This document shows, one piece after another, positions 42,913 through 50,488 of a DNA stretch of 64,000 nucleotides. Source of the DNA: Treponema sp. (GTDB lineage: Bacteria; Spirochaetota; Spirochaetia; Treponematales; Treponemataceae); assembly GCA_017381365.1 (NCBI GenBank), contig JAFOCI010000053.1:1-64000 (forward strand), written 5' to 3'. The position numbers and the translations under genes are program-made. The notes beneath the pieces are model-generated. The model saw nothing but the letters and a program-made list of their open reading frames with translations, did no database searches and was not told the origin of the DNA. Within the stretch, counting starts at the first letter, position 1. Every line of letters starts with the position of its first letter.

Positions 42913-43288
42913 GGGGGTGCACCGGTTTCGACGGATGCGGGAGCGCATTTACTGCATGTAGGTGTGAAGGCGCCTTAAGCTGACAAAAAAAATAACTGCA
43001 ATCTTCAACAGAAAAGAAGAAGAAGATTCTTCTGAAGAACAGTTTGCAATGGCTGCCTAGTCAGCCTGCACGGAACTCACAGGGTGCTGTTCCTAACTTT
43101 GTGATGTTCTGACGCTAACAGGAACTAGATGTACATTGCGTTCGGCCGATGTATGTGACATTTAGTCGGAATACGGAAAAGACGCTTGTTATGCTGCTAC
43201 CTTTTCCCGACAATTACCTCGCATAACTAAACATGTAGATGTACTTGGACTACGCACCCGGACGGGGGTTCAATTCCCCCCATCTCCA
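42913..43288 (+). ncRNA. ssrA: tmRNA
   Basis: A 376-nt transfer-messenger RNA for ribosome rescue. The acceptor arm pairs GGGGGTG (42913-42919) with CATCTCC (43281-43287); the D-like region is GCACCGGTTTCGACGGATG; the T arm is GGGGGTTCAATTCCCCC. The CCA tail is not encoded. The tag frame begins at a GCA (42998-43000) in the usual TAACU-GCA context and ends at TAG (43058-43060). It encodes AIFNRKEEEDSSEEQFAMAA, a 20-aa tag that is longer than most and ends in AMAA instead of the common ALAA. A terminator follows. Confidence 0.96.
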
Positions 43289-43480
43289 AAAAGCCTTGAG
43301 ATTGAAAATCAAGGCTTTTTTATTAATAAAAAGCTTTCAGGGGAATTGACCCCGCGGAATGAGCGCCGAGCGAATAGCGAGGATGAGCCTGCAGGAGGCA
43401 GGCGTAAGCGAATGAAGACGGCTGAAAGGAGCATACATGGATGTATGCGACTGGAAGCGGTTCAATTCCCCCCATCTCCA
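43267..43480. repeat. 22-bp direct repeat of the tmRNA 3' end, possible attachment-site scar
   Basis: GGTTCAATTCCCCCCATCTCCA, written here as GGTTCAATTCC plus CCCCATCTCCA, occurs at 43267-43288 (real tmRNA end) and exactly again at 43459-43480. Each copy is followed by its own terminator. Between them, 43337-43348 holds an inverted form (GGGGAATTGA) and 43431-43448 a palindrome GCATACAT/ATGTATGC. tmRNA 3' ends are common integrase targets, so this looks like a footprint of an element that is now almost gone. Confidence 0.6.
43289..43321 (+). terminator. Intrinsic terminator of ssrA
   Basis: AAAAAGCCTTGA, a short A-rich loop, TCAAGGCTTTTTT, directly after the tmRNA 3' end. Confidence 0.9.
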
Positions 43481-43482
43481 TT

Positions 43483-43512
43483 AAGAGCTGGATAAATAAT
43501 CCGGCTCTTTTT
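43483..43512 (+). terminator. Second terminator after the duplicated tmRNA end
   Basis: AAGAGCTGG, an AT-rich loop, CCGGCTCTTTTTG. It lies just after the second copy of the T-arm sequence and may be the original ssrA terminator. Confidence 0.75.
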
Positions 43513-43533
43513 GTTTTAACAGAGGCATTAATT

Positions 43534-43707
43534 ATGGATGACAATGAATACTATTCACTAATGAGAAAACAAAATTTCCATAGAACAGACATAAACATCG
43601 CAAAAACTAAATCTGATTACAGGAAATGGGAAATAAATCAGGGCCGGGAAGATGCAGAAATGCTGGAAGAAAAAAAATCTGACACCAAAAACGAAGAAAA
43701 TGAATAA
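43534..43707 (+). CDS. Small charged protein, 57 aa, unknown
   Basis: Begins MDDNEYYSLMRKQNFHRTDI and ends in a Glu/Lys/Asp-rich tail. An AGAGG site lies 8 nt before the ATG, which supports translation; a longer ORF starting in the tmRNA repeat is rejected. No domain or signal peptide was recognised. It lies just after the possible integration scar and could be a remnant of a once-mobile segment. It ends 3 nt before the convergent GH16 reading frame. Confidence 0.55.
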   Translation: MDDNEYYSLMRKQNFHRTDINIAKTKSDYRKWEINQGREDAEMLEEKKSDTKNEENE

Positions 43708-43710
43708 AAC

Positions 43711-44519
43711 CTAATCAGAAATTCTTTTCTTATAAACCTTTACATAATCAACATACATTTTTCTAGAACCGCCAGCCTGGATTACAGAATCAACAGGTCC
43801 TCCCCACTCGCCAAATTCAGCGGAAATTTTCATGTAACCAGGAGCCTCGCAAATACCATTTCCATAATCCTTTCCACACATAACCCACAAAAGGTTCCCG
43901 TCAAGATAACATTTATAATTATCATCATTCCATTCAAACTGATAAATATGCCAGTTATCATAAAAATTATTATCTTTATCTGTGACTTTTATACCGTCTG
44001 TACCTTTCATTTTATGAGCAGCTCCATAAGCATCCCAATGAATGGTTGTCATCAAACGTCCTGGTTCATTTCCATTAACACCATTATATTTCCAGGGACT
44101 ATTTCCGGGAAGAATTTCAAAAAAATCAAGTTCAGCCGCATTTTGTGCGCTTCCACTTACATGAGATTCATCATTATCAGCAAACAACCAGAACGCATAC
44201 CAAAAACCAGAACCTTTGTCTACCTTAAATTTTATTTCGTATAGACCTTTCGCCTCCTTAAACATGATTTTTGATCCGTCTTTACTTATTGAGCGGACAG
44301 CCCCTGATATCAACCTTCCATCTGATTCTTGCTTGCACTCAAGGATAAGATTACCATCCTTTACGTAAGAACAACCATCATTCCACCAGCCGTGATTTTT
44401 CATCTGTTCCTGCCGTTCCCATTCAGGACATCGTTCCCACTTAGTGATATCAAGCTCATTTCCTTCAAAATCATCATAGAAAATCTGTGTATATTTTTTT
44501 TAATTTCTTCTTCGGTCAT
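43711..44519 (-). pseudogene. GH16 family beta-glucanase, frameshifted at an A8 tract
   Basis: The main frame (43711 to ~44490) encodes a GH16 laminarinase/lichenase-like domain with the catalytic ELDFFEI motif (ExDxxE) and aromatic substrate residues (GFWYAFWLF, TIHWDAYG). The natural start, ATG 44517-44519 with AAGGAA 7 nt upstream, is out of frame with it. Adding one A to the eight-A run (minus strand, 44494-44501) joins them as MTEEEIKKKYTQIFYDDFEG and gives a complete 269-aa gene. As written, the upstream frame stops after about 40 codons. Internal initiation at MKNHGWW (44403) would drop the first strands. No signal peptide is present in any version. Confidence 0.8.
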
Positions 44520-44720
44520 CTTCATTCCTTTTGATTTTTAACAATAACAGCATAAAAATATACTTATCTGAATGAATATTAAATAACAAAATCTTAAAAA
44601 ATTACAATTTTTTGCAGTAATGAACGAACTCCGACGCAGGAATAAAATAATAACAGCCTTTTTTATGGCCGTTCACTACACTTCAAATTCCGAAATGAAA
44701 ATTCGTTTGCTTTTTAAAGC

Positions 44721-44752
44721 AAAAAAAGCTCTTGATTTTACTCAAGAGCTTT
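44721..44752 (-). terminator. Intrinsic terminator of tRNA-Pro
   Basis: AAAGCTCTTGA, GTAAAA loop, TCAAGAGCTTTTTTT on the minus strand, directly after the tRNA. Confidence 0.9.
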
Positions 44753-44754
44753 AG

Positions 44755-44827
44755 TCGGGATGACAGGATTTGAACCTGCGACATCCTGGTCCCAAACCAG
44801 ACGCGCTACCAGCTGCGCTACATCCCG
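44755..44827 (-). tRNA. tRNA-Pro (anticodon TGG)
   Basis: A 73-nt tRNA read on the minus strand. Acceptor arms CGGGATG and CATCCCG pair fully, the anticodon stem-loop is CTGGTTTGGGACCAG with TGG, and the T-loop is GTTCAAATC. The discriminator is A, and CCA is not encoded. It has its own promoter and terminator. Confidence 0.95.
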
Positions 44828-44840
44828 TTGCGTGATTAAT

Positions 44841-44869
44841 AATATATACTAATTGATTTTTTTAATCAA
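44841..44869 (-). promoter_or_regulatory. Sigma70-type promoter of tRNA-Pro
   Basis: On the minus strand TTGATT (44864-44869), a 17-nt spacer, TATATT (44841-44846). Confidence 0.75.
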
Positions 44870-44907
44870 GTAGTTACCTCAAAAAAAATGAAAAAAAAAT
44901 CAATTTT

Positions 44908-46341
44908 TTAGATTATTTCTGCAAGGCATTCTGTTTCGCCGCCTTTTTTTGTACCAGCTTCGTATTCACCCAAAATGCGCACTTTTACAGAAGAACCTGT
45001 TTTAGGCGCAAGAAAACCGTCTTTTTCTATAATTTCACAGTGAAGAAAATTTTCTGTAACTGCATGATAAACAACATTCCCCTCTCCAGATGCAAAAACA
45101 GAAGGCTTTTTTACAGTTTCAAGAACAGCATTAAATATTTTACCTGTACATTCCTTTATGTATTTTTTCTTACTTTCAGAAGCCCATTCAGAAAGTCTGG
45201 CAGCTCGTTCACCACTTACCGACTGAGGAACCTTATTTTTTAATGTGGCAGCAACAGTACCAGGACGAACACTATAAGGAAAAACATGAACCCATGCAAA
45301 TCCACAGTTTTCACAAAGTTCCATAGTTTCGTCAAAATTTTCTGCAGTTTCGCCAGGAAAACCTGTAATAATATCGCAGGCAAGAAATGGATTATTCTTT
45401 GCTGATTTAAGCAAATTACATGCATTCACAACATCTTCCGCAGAATATCTTCTTGCCATAGCTTTCAGAACAGAATTGCTTCCACTTTGAACTGAAATAT
45501 GAAAATGGGGACAAACTCTTGGATTCTTTATCACTTCACAGAAAAATTCATCAACAACTTCTGGATAAAGACTGGAGATACGCATGGCAATTTTTGAAGT
45601 ATTTTCAAGACATAATTTTAAAAGATGGGCAAAATCAATATAATCATTACCATACTTTCCGCGATACTGACCAATATTCACAGTTGTAAAAACAACTTCT
45701 GCATGACCACTTTTTTCCAGCTGAACAACCCTGTCTATTACAGTCTGAGCATCCAGAGAAACAGAATGACCTCTGGCAATATTAATAGTACAATAAGTAC
45801 AGTTATTATTGCAGCCATCCTGAATTTTTATAGAGGAACGGGAATGAGCTATAAACGAATCAGTTGAAAGTTTAAAAGCATTTTCACTAAATCCTCTTTT
45901 TTCAGACTGTTTTGCAAAAAGACCATTATTTAGTTCAAGGGCAAAATCAACTGCATTAAATTCTTTAGTTTCTAATCTTTTCCGTAATAATACTGGTACA
46001 TCTGCAAGACGACTTTTTATCTGTCCTTTTAATACTGCAATGCGGCTATCCATATTACGAATGTCTTCTGGAGAAAGCTGAGCATAACATCCAGTTACGA
46101 TTATTGTAGCCTTTGGACATTTTTCAAGGACAAGACGAATCATACGCCTGTCCTTCTGTTCCGCCTTTTGAGTAACTGCACACGTATTTATTACGCACAG
46201 AACTGTATCTGATTCAACAAGACTTTTTGCAGTAAACGGCTTTAACGACACTGAAAACGATTGTTCAACAAAAGAATGAGCAGAACTTTCGCTTTCAATC
46301 TGGTTAAGACGACAACCTGTGGTTTCAAAATGAATATTCAA
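44908..46341 (-). CDS. mtaB: tRNA threonylcarbamoyladenosine methylthiotransferase (MtaB-like)
   Basis: A 477-aa radical SAM enzyme that converts t6A37 to ms2t6A37 in ANN-decoding tRNAs. The N-terminal UPF0004 part has TTGCRLNQIESES, VINTCAVTQKAEQ and IIVTGCYAQL, with three cysteines for the auxiliary cluster. The radical SAM motif is CNNNCTYC (about residue 175). A C-terminal TRAM-like part follows. The MtaB rather than MiaB assignment rests on GCRLNQIES and TCAVTQKAE. The start is probably a TTG at 46341, 8 nt after the TPR stop codon; an ATG 54 nt upstream would overlap that gene. Confidence 0.87.
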   Translation of the reverse strand: MNIHFETTGCRLNQIESESSAHSFVEQSFSVSLKPFTAKSLVESDTVLCVINTCAVTQKAEQKDRRMIRLVLEKCPKATIIVTGCYAQLSPEDIRNMDSRIAVLKGQIKSRLADVPVLLRKRLETKEFNAVDFALELNNGLFAKQSEKRGFSENAFKLSTDSFIAHSRSSIKIQDGCNNNCTYCTINIARGHSVSLDAQTVIDRVVQLEKSGHAEVVFTTVNIGQYRGKYGNDYIDFAHLLKLCLENTSKIAMRISSLYPEVVDEFFCEVIKNPRVCPHFHISVQSGSNSVLKAMARRYSAEDVVNACNLLKSAKNNPFLACDIITGFPGETAENFDETMELCENCGFAWVHVFPYSVRPGTVAATLKNKVPQSVSGERAARLSEWASESKKKYIKECTGKIFNAVLETVKKPSVFASGEGNVVYHAVTENFLHCEIIEKDGFLAPKTGSSVKVRILGEYEAGTKKGGETECLAEII

Positions 46342-46348
46342 GATTTTA

Positions 46349-46987
46349 CTACTGCAATTTAGCAGAAACTCTGCTGCGACCGCGCTCAGCGTCAACTGAT
46401 GATGAATTCAAGCGCAAAGCTTCATCATAAGCTTCAACAGCCTGATAATAATTTCCTGCCATTTCACGGGCATAACCAAGACGAATCCACCAGTGCTCAA
46501 GCATAGGTTCTTTTCTAACTGCTGTAGACAACGCAATATCTGCATGCTGATACTTAGCCTGACGAATATAAATTTCTCCCATAAAATAATATGCAGTACC
46601 AACTCGAGCACCGCTTTCAGGTGCATTTGCTACGTATTTCTGAAACTGTTCAAGGGCACCATTATTTTTACCAAGATAATAACGTGCTTCGCCTAGAACT
46701 TCTGTAAGACGCAAATCATAAGGACTAACAGAAAGACCTGCAAGCGCACGCTGCTCAGCCTCTGAATACTGACGATTTCTAATCAACGACCAGCACATAA
46801 CGACATAAGATTCAACCCGTTTAGGATTTTCGTTTATTTCCTGCTCACACACAGCAATAGATTCTGCATAACGACCATTATTATAAAGAACCAATGCATC
46901 CTGTTTCAAACTACTCTGCCCAAAAACACTAAAACAAGGTAACAATAACAAACTTACAAATAATTTTATAATCAAATTCTTTTTCAT
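46349..46987 (-). CDS. Secreted TPR protein
   Basis: A 212-aa protein with signal peptide (MKKNLIIKLFVSLLLLPCFS, then VFGQ). TPR units follow from ~25, such as LVLYNNGRYAESIAVCEQEI, RVGTAYYFMGEIYIRQAKYQ and AREMAGNYYQAVEAYDEALR. It is probably a periplasmic scaffold. It lies 16 nt after the second bactofilin gene and 7 nt before mtaB, so the three are likely one transcript. The bactofilin/TPR pairing suggests a cell-envelope assembly role; this is inference. Confidence 0.78.
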   Translation of the reverse strand: MKKNLIIKLFVSLLLLPCFSVFGQSSLKQDALVLYNNGRYAESIAVCEQEINENPKRVESYVVMCWSLIRNRQYSEAEQRALAGLSVSPYDLRLTEVLGEARYYLGKNNGALEQFQKYVANAPESGARVGTAYYFMGEIYIRQAKYQHADIALSTAVRKEPMLEHWWIRLGYAREMAGNYYQAVEAYDEALRLNSSSVDAERGRSRVSAKLQ

Positions 46988-47003
46988 CATAACAACCAAT
47001 AAT

Positions 47004-47372
47004 TTAATTTTTATCTTTGAGCATTGTACATCTACCTGTAAATGTACTGCCAGGTTCAAGAACAACCTGCTTTGAAGAAATGTCACCATCTATAGTTCCG
47101 GTTGAAGTTATAAAAATCAATTCTCTGGCAGAAACATTTCCATGAACTTTTCCTTTTACCAATATTCTTGCAACATTTATATCCGCATTGACTTCTGCAG
47201 TAGAATCGACAACAAGATCACTTGTAGCATCTATTTTTCCATTTACACTACAGCGAATCATAAATGGCTTTACAAATTTTATGTTACCGGTAAACTTAAT
47301 TCCAGGTTCCATAATTGTATCAAATGCTTCATCTTCCAAATCAAAAAAATCAGATTCCTTTACGTCAAACAT
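47004..47372 (-). CDS. Bactofilin family protein (second)
   Basis: A 122-aa protein with bactofilin strand repeats: GIKFTGNIKFVKPFMIRCSV, NGKIDATSDLVVDSTAEVNA, KGKVHGNVSARELIFI and GTIDGDISSKQVVL. The N-terminus is acidic (MFDVKESDFFDLEDEAFD). It differs clearly from the bactofilin at 2514, so the cell has at least two types. The -10 box of its promoter (47379-47384) ends 6 nt before the ATG, so translation is probably leaderless; no Shine-Dalgarno site is seen. Confidence 0.85.
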   Translation of the reverse strand: MFDVKESDFFDLEDEAFDTIMEPGIKFTGNIKFVKPFMIRCSVNGKIDATSDLVVDSTAEVNADINVARILVKGKVHGNVSARELIFITSTGTIDGDISSKQVVLEPGSTFTGRCTMLKDKN

Positions 47373-47378
47373 ATTGTT

Positions 47379-47408
47379 ATAATACCCTAATAAACAACTG
47401 CAAGTCAA
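47379..47408 (-). promoter_or_regulatory. Promoter of the bactofilin-2 unit, leaderless
   Basis: On the minus strand TTGACT (47403-47408), an 18-nt spacer, TATTAT (47379-47384). The predicted start site coincides with the ATG at 47372. Confidence 0.7.
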
Positions 47409-47428
47409 TTTATCTGAGCATACCTTTA

Positions 47429-47457
47429 TTGCTTAACAGATTTTTAAAAGTTATACT
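47429..47457 (+). promoter_or_regulatory. Promoter of the 47468 gene, near-leaderless
   Basis: TTGCTT (47429-47434), a 17-nt spacer, TATACT (47452-47457), ending 11 nt before the ATG. Confidence 0.6.
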
Positions 47458-47467
47458 TAACAGGTGT

Positions 47468-48088
47468 ATGAAAAGAAAAATTTTAATATTTCTCCTGATT
47501 TTTTTTACGCTGAATGCTATTTTTTCACAACAAAATTCACAAAAAAAATCACCGCAAAAAAATAACTTTTTTAATCTCCTGAATTCAAAAAATTCGTCAA
47601 TATATTCCAATATAAAATTATCTGGTGGCTACAATTCTGATTCTATAATGAATTGTCCTGTCGCAAAACTCAAAATAGATATTGCAGAAGGCATTTTTTC
47701 AAATTTTTCAATACAATCATCTGCATCTGTAACTATTAGTCGTTCTTCTGATGAAATCTACTGTTTAGGACTTTCAATTCCTGATATAAGCTTTGGCTAC
47801 TATTTTTCAAAATTTCTCGTTTACATTGGAGGTTCTTTTTATCAATGCTGGTATTTTTTAAATGAATCTTCCACGTATGAAGATTTTTTAATTTCAACGC
47901 ACTGTTACGGGTATACATTGCACGGAGGATTATCAGTTTCATTAAATGATTATATCTCGTTTTTTGCAGATTACACATTCGCTCCTCATAACTGGATACA
48001 AACAACGGGTCATTCTGACATTGATTGGGTTTATTCTAATCAGATTGGAGCCGGCATCTGTTTATCTATTCCGTGGTCTATAAATTAA
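47468..48088 (+). CDS. Exported protein, possible outer-membrane beta-barrel, unknown
   Basis: A 206-aa protein with signal peptide (MKRKILIFLLIFFTLNAIFS). The rest alternates aromatic and polar residues in strands, such as LSIPDISFGYYFSKFLVYIG and YISFFADYTFAPHNW, which suits a small barrel. The final residue is Asn, not the usual Phe of BAM clients. A longer upstream ORF lacks support. The start has AGGTG only 3 nt before the ATG and a -10 box 11 nt away, so leaderless initiation is likely. It is followed after 16 nt by a lipoprotein gene. Confidence 0.65.
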   Translation: MKRKILIFLLIFFTLNAIFSQQNSQKKSPQKNNFFNLLNSKNSSIYSNIKLSGGYNSDSIMNCPVAKLKIDIAEGIFSNFSIQSSASVTISRSSDEIYCLGLSIPDISFGYYFSKFLVYIGGSFYQCWYFLNESSTYEDFLISTHCYGYTLHGGLSVSLNDYISFFADYTFAPHNWIQTTGHSDIDWVYSNQIGAGICLSIPWSIN

Positions 48089-48104
48089 ATTCTGGAGTAT
48101 TAAA

Positions 48105-48914
48105 TTGAAAAAAATAATATTCATCTTACAAGCTGTTACATTTTTCTTGTTATTTTCCTGCGATTCACAAGGTTTTACAGCAATGACCTTTGACAATAAT
48201 ATACGTTCTGAAATCAAAATAGAGAATTTAAATGGAAAAGAGGGAGTTGCAATCTATTACAGTTCACTTCCTTTCTGGCTTAGAGTTCCAGACAAAATCT
48301 ATGATTATGATGTTATAAGAATAAGTTTAAAAGAAATGAAAACACAGGCAGATCTTGTATTGCTGACATTACCAAACACAGTTCAAGTAATCGATAATCT
48401 TAATGGATGCACCAGCCTTAAGACAATTACTTACACAGACAGTTTACAGCCTCAGAAAGGCATTATGAATGGTTTTCCGGAAAGCCTTCTTGTATTTCCA
48501 GAAATGATAGGGTGTACATCTTTAGAATCTGTAAAAATTCCTGATAATGTTTCATTTATCAGACAATACACCTTTTACAGTTGTTCTGCATTAACAAATG
48601 CAAATACAGGTAAAAATGTAACCTCTATCAAACAAAATGCTTTTGAAGACTGCACAAAACTTGAAACAGTAACACTCGAAGCAAAAACTACTAGCATAGA
48701 ACCTAATGCATTTCTAAACTGTACTTCGTTAACTACTGTCATATGTCTTGCCAGTGAACCACCAGCTTTAGATATTACGTCTTTTTCAAAAAAAGGAGAA
48801 AGTGAATCTGACAGATATGCAAAAAAAATTACCGTTTTAGTTCCTTTTGAATCTGTTGAAAAATATAAGAATCATGAAATCTGGGGAACATTTAAAGAAA
48901 TTAAGGGTATTTAA
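48105..48914 (+). CDS. Leucine-rich-repeat (BspA-like) lipoprotein
   Basis: A 269-aa protein with a lipobox (MKKIIFILQAVTFFLLFSC). The second half carries treponemal/BspA-type LRRs: LNGCTSLKTITYTDSL, IGCTSLESVKIPDNVSFIRQ, FYSCSALTNANTG, FEDCTKLETVTLE and FLNCTSLTTVICLASEPP. Such proteins are surface-exposed in Treponema and bind host or bacterial partners. The start is a TTG at 48105 with GGAG 7 nt upstream. It is probably co-transcribed with the preceding exported-protein gene. It converges on truB with only 6 nt between. Confidence 0.83.
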   Translation: MKKIIFILQAVTFFLLFSCDSQGFTAMTFDNNIRSEIKIENLNGKEGVAIYYSSLPFWLRVPDKIYDYDVIRISLKEMKTQADLVLLTLPNTVQVIDNLNGCTSLKTITYTDSLQPQKGIMNGFPESLLVFPEMIGCTSLESVKIPDNVSFIRQYTFYSCSALTNANTGKNVTSIKQNAFEDCTKLETVTLEAKTTSIEPNAFLNCTSLTTVICLASEPPALDITSFSKKGESESDRYAKKITVLVPFESVEKYKNHEIWGTFKEIKGI

Positions 48915-48920
48915 ACTCAC

Positions 48921-49970
48921 TCAGTGAACAACAAAACTGTATTTAAAATAACCATTCTCATCTTTCTCTAATAATCCTGCAAAAGAATTATCTTCTGCAA
49001 AGACTGCCGCAAATTTTTCTTTAATAGAAAAAGGAGACAAATCAAACCAGTCAGAATGAAGTTTACCTCCGTTATAAAAAAGCGGCATTTTATCTTCTTT
49101 TATTGTGAGGCTGGCAAAACCACAAAGAGAAGCAAGCTGTTTATTCATTTCTACAGCAGACTCAACAACATTTTTCTGAAGCAGAAGTTCTTCTTCTGTT
49201 ACAACATGCTTTTCTTTTACATGCTTTTTTTTATTCTCTTCGTTTATTCTTTCTATTTCTATAGTTTTTTTTGCATTTTCAAATGCAGTGTCAATTGTAA
49301 AATTTTCAAGCAGATTAAAACCTGCCGCATTTTTTAATTCAAAATTACCAACTTTTGTGCGTAAAAGACCAACAAGATAAGCGGCGCTTCCACAGTATTC
49401 ACCAATATCTCTTGCAAGAGAGCGAATATATGTTCCTTTAGAAACAGAAAATTTTATACGAGCGGCTAGTACTTTATCGCTTTCCGTCAATTTTGTTTCC
49501 AGCAGCTCACAAGAAAAAACTGTAACTGGGCGAGCAGGAATATCTGCTGATTTTCCACTGCGTACTAAATCGCTGGCACGCTTTCCATCAATATGAATCG
49601 CACTAAATGCAGGAGGCTTTTGCATAATATTTCCAGTAAAAGCAGACAAAGCCTGTTTTAGTTTTTTTACGTCAGGAAGTTCAGCAGTCTTTATGATTTT
49701 TCCTGTACATTCCAGGGTGTCCGTTTCTTCACCAAATTTAATAACGACTTCATAAGTTTTATCAAATTCTGTAATACGCCCCGCAAGCCGTGTTAATGCC
49801 CCACAACAAACAACAAGCAGTCCGCTTGCAAAGCTGTCTAATGTTCCCGTATGTCCAACCTTTTGAGTGTTAAATGCATGTTTTATTGTGTAAAGGGACG
49901 AAAAACTGGTTTGCCCCGGACATTTTGCGAAAAGTACTATTTTATTTGGATTAATTTTCTGATCTGCCAT
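48921..49970 (-). CDS. truB: tRNA pseudouridine-55 synthase
   Basis: A 349-aa enzyme that modifies U55 in the T-loop. The catalytic region is KVGHTGTLDSFASGLLVV (Asp in GTLD); most TruB proteins read DPxAxG there. KPPAFSAIHIDGKRASDL and GTYIRSLARDIG are also typical. An insert near residues 240-265 is Lys/Glu-rich (EENKKKHVKEKHVV). A strong terminator (49973-50024) lies between rbfA and this gene, and its U-run almost touches the ATG, with no Shine-Dalgarno site. It is last in the rimP-nusA-infB-rbfA order. Confidence 0.92.
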   Translation of the reverse strand: MADQKINPNKIVLFAKCPGQTSFSSLYTIKHAFNTQKVGHTGTLDSFASGLLVVCCGALTRLAGRITEFDKTYEVVIKFGEETDTLECTGKIIKTAELPDVKKLKQALSAFTGNIMQKPPAFSAIHIDGKRASDLVRSGKSADIPARPVTVFSCELLETKLTESDKVLAARIKFSVSKGTYIRSLARDIGEYCGSAAYLVGLLRTKVGNFELKNAAGFNLLENFTIDTAFENAKKTIEIERINEENKKKHVKEKHVVTEEELLLQKNVVESAVEMNKQLASLCGFASLTIKEDKMPLFYNGGKLHSDWFDLSPFSIKEKFAAVFAEDNSFAGLLEKDENGYFKYSFVVH

Positions 49971-49972
49971 AT

Positions 49973-50024
49973 AAAAAAAATACCGTGAAATATGCAGAAT
50001 TAAGCATCCTGCATATTCCGCGGT
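49973..50024 (-). terminator. Intrinsic terminator between rbfA and truB
   Basis: On the minus strand ACCGCGGAATATGCAG and CTGCATATTTCACGGT pair around a ~10-nt loop, followed by A then eight T. It ends 2 nt before the truB ATG. Confidence 0.9.
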
Positions 50025-50044
50025 TAATTTAGATTGAATGATTT

Positions 50045-50488
50045 TTATTCGTCATTCTCTGTATTTTCAGTTTCTGCAAGTTCAGCTTCAAGAGCCTTAG
50101 ATTCTTGTTCCAAAGCATTCAGCTTCTGAACCATGCGGAAACCATCCTTCATTCCTGAATCAACAACAAAAGTTAATTTTGGAAATTTACGGATTCTTAA
50201 TTTTTTTGCAATTGATGACTGAATAAAACCAGCGGCATTATTCAAACCATCTACGCCTTTATCAAGCATAGCGTCACTTGCAAAGCTTGAAACAAAAACC
50301 TTTGCATAGCTCAAATCCTGGCTAACTTCAACCCGGTTAACTGAAAGAAAAGGAGCAAGCTCTGTTCTTGCAGCAGCACCACTTTTTCTTCCAGTAACTC
50401 TAGGATCTCTGATTTCGCCTCTAAGTATCAGCTGAGAGATTTCATCACGCAGCTGTACGTTCAGACGTTCCATTCGATACTGACCCAT
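50045..50488 (-). CDS. rbfA: Ribosome-binding factor A
   Basis: A 147-aa 30S maturation factor. The KH-like fold shows RMERLNVQLRDEISQLIL at the start and LSVNRVEVSQDLSYAKVFVS in the middle. The end is acidic (Glu-rich, ETENTENDE). A ~10-residue insert (GRKSGAAARTE) precedes the second strand. Its ATG overlaps the infB stop codon as TAATG, so translation is coupled. Confidence 0.93.
   Translation of the reverse strand: MGQYRMERLNVQLRDEISQLILRGEIRDPRVTGRKSGAAARTELAPFLSVNRVEVSQDLSYAKVFVSSFASDAMLDKGVDGLNNAAGFIQSSIAKKLRIRKFPKLTFVVDSGMKDGFRMVQKLNALEQESKALEAELAETENTENDE

Noticed and set aside
43323-43544. 73-aa minus-strand ORF next to ssrA
   Set aside because: It covers the duplicated tmRNA end and a terminator and has no start signal.
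44284-44300. GGACAGCCCC-like word inside the GH16 gene
   Set aside because: A lone match to the interspersed repeat end within coding sequence, with no partner arm or interior.
47315-47467. Upstream extension of the exported protein at 47468
   Set aside because: It overlaps the divergent bactofilin gene and promoters; the internal ATG starts a clean signal peptide.
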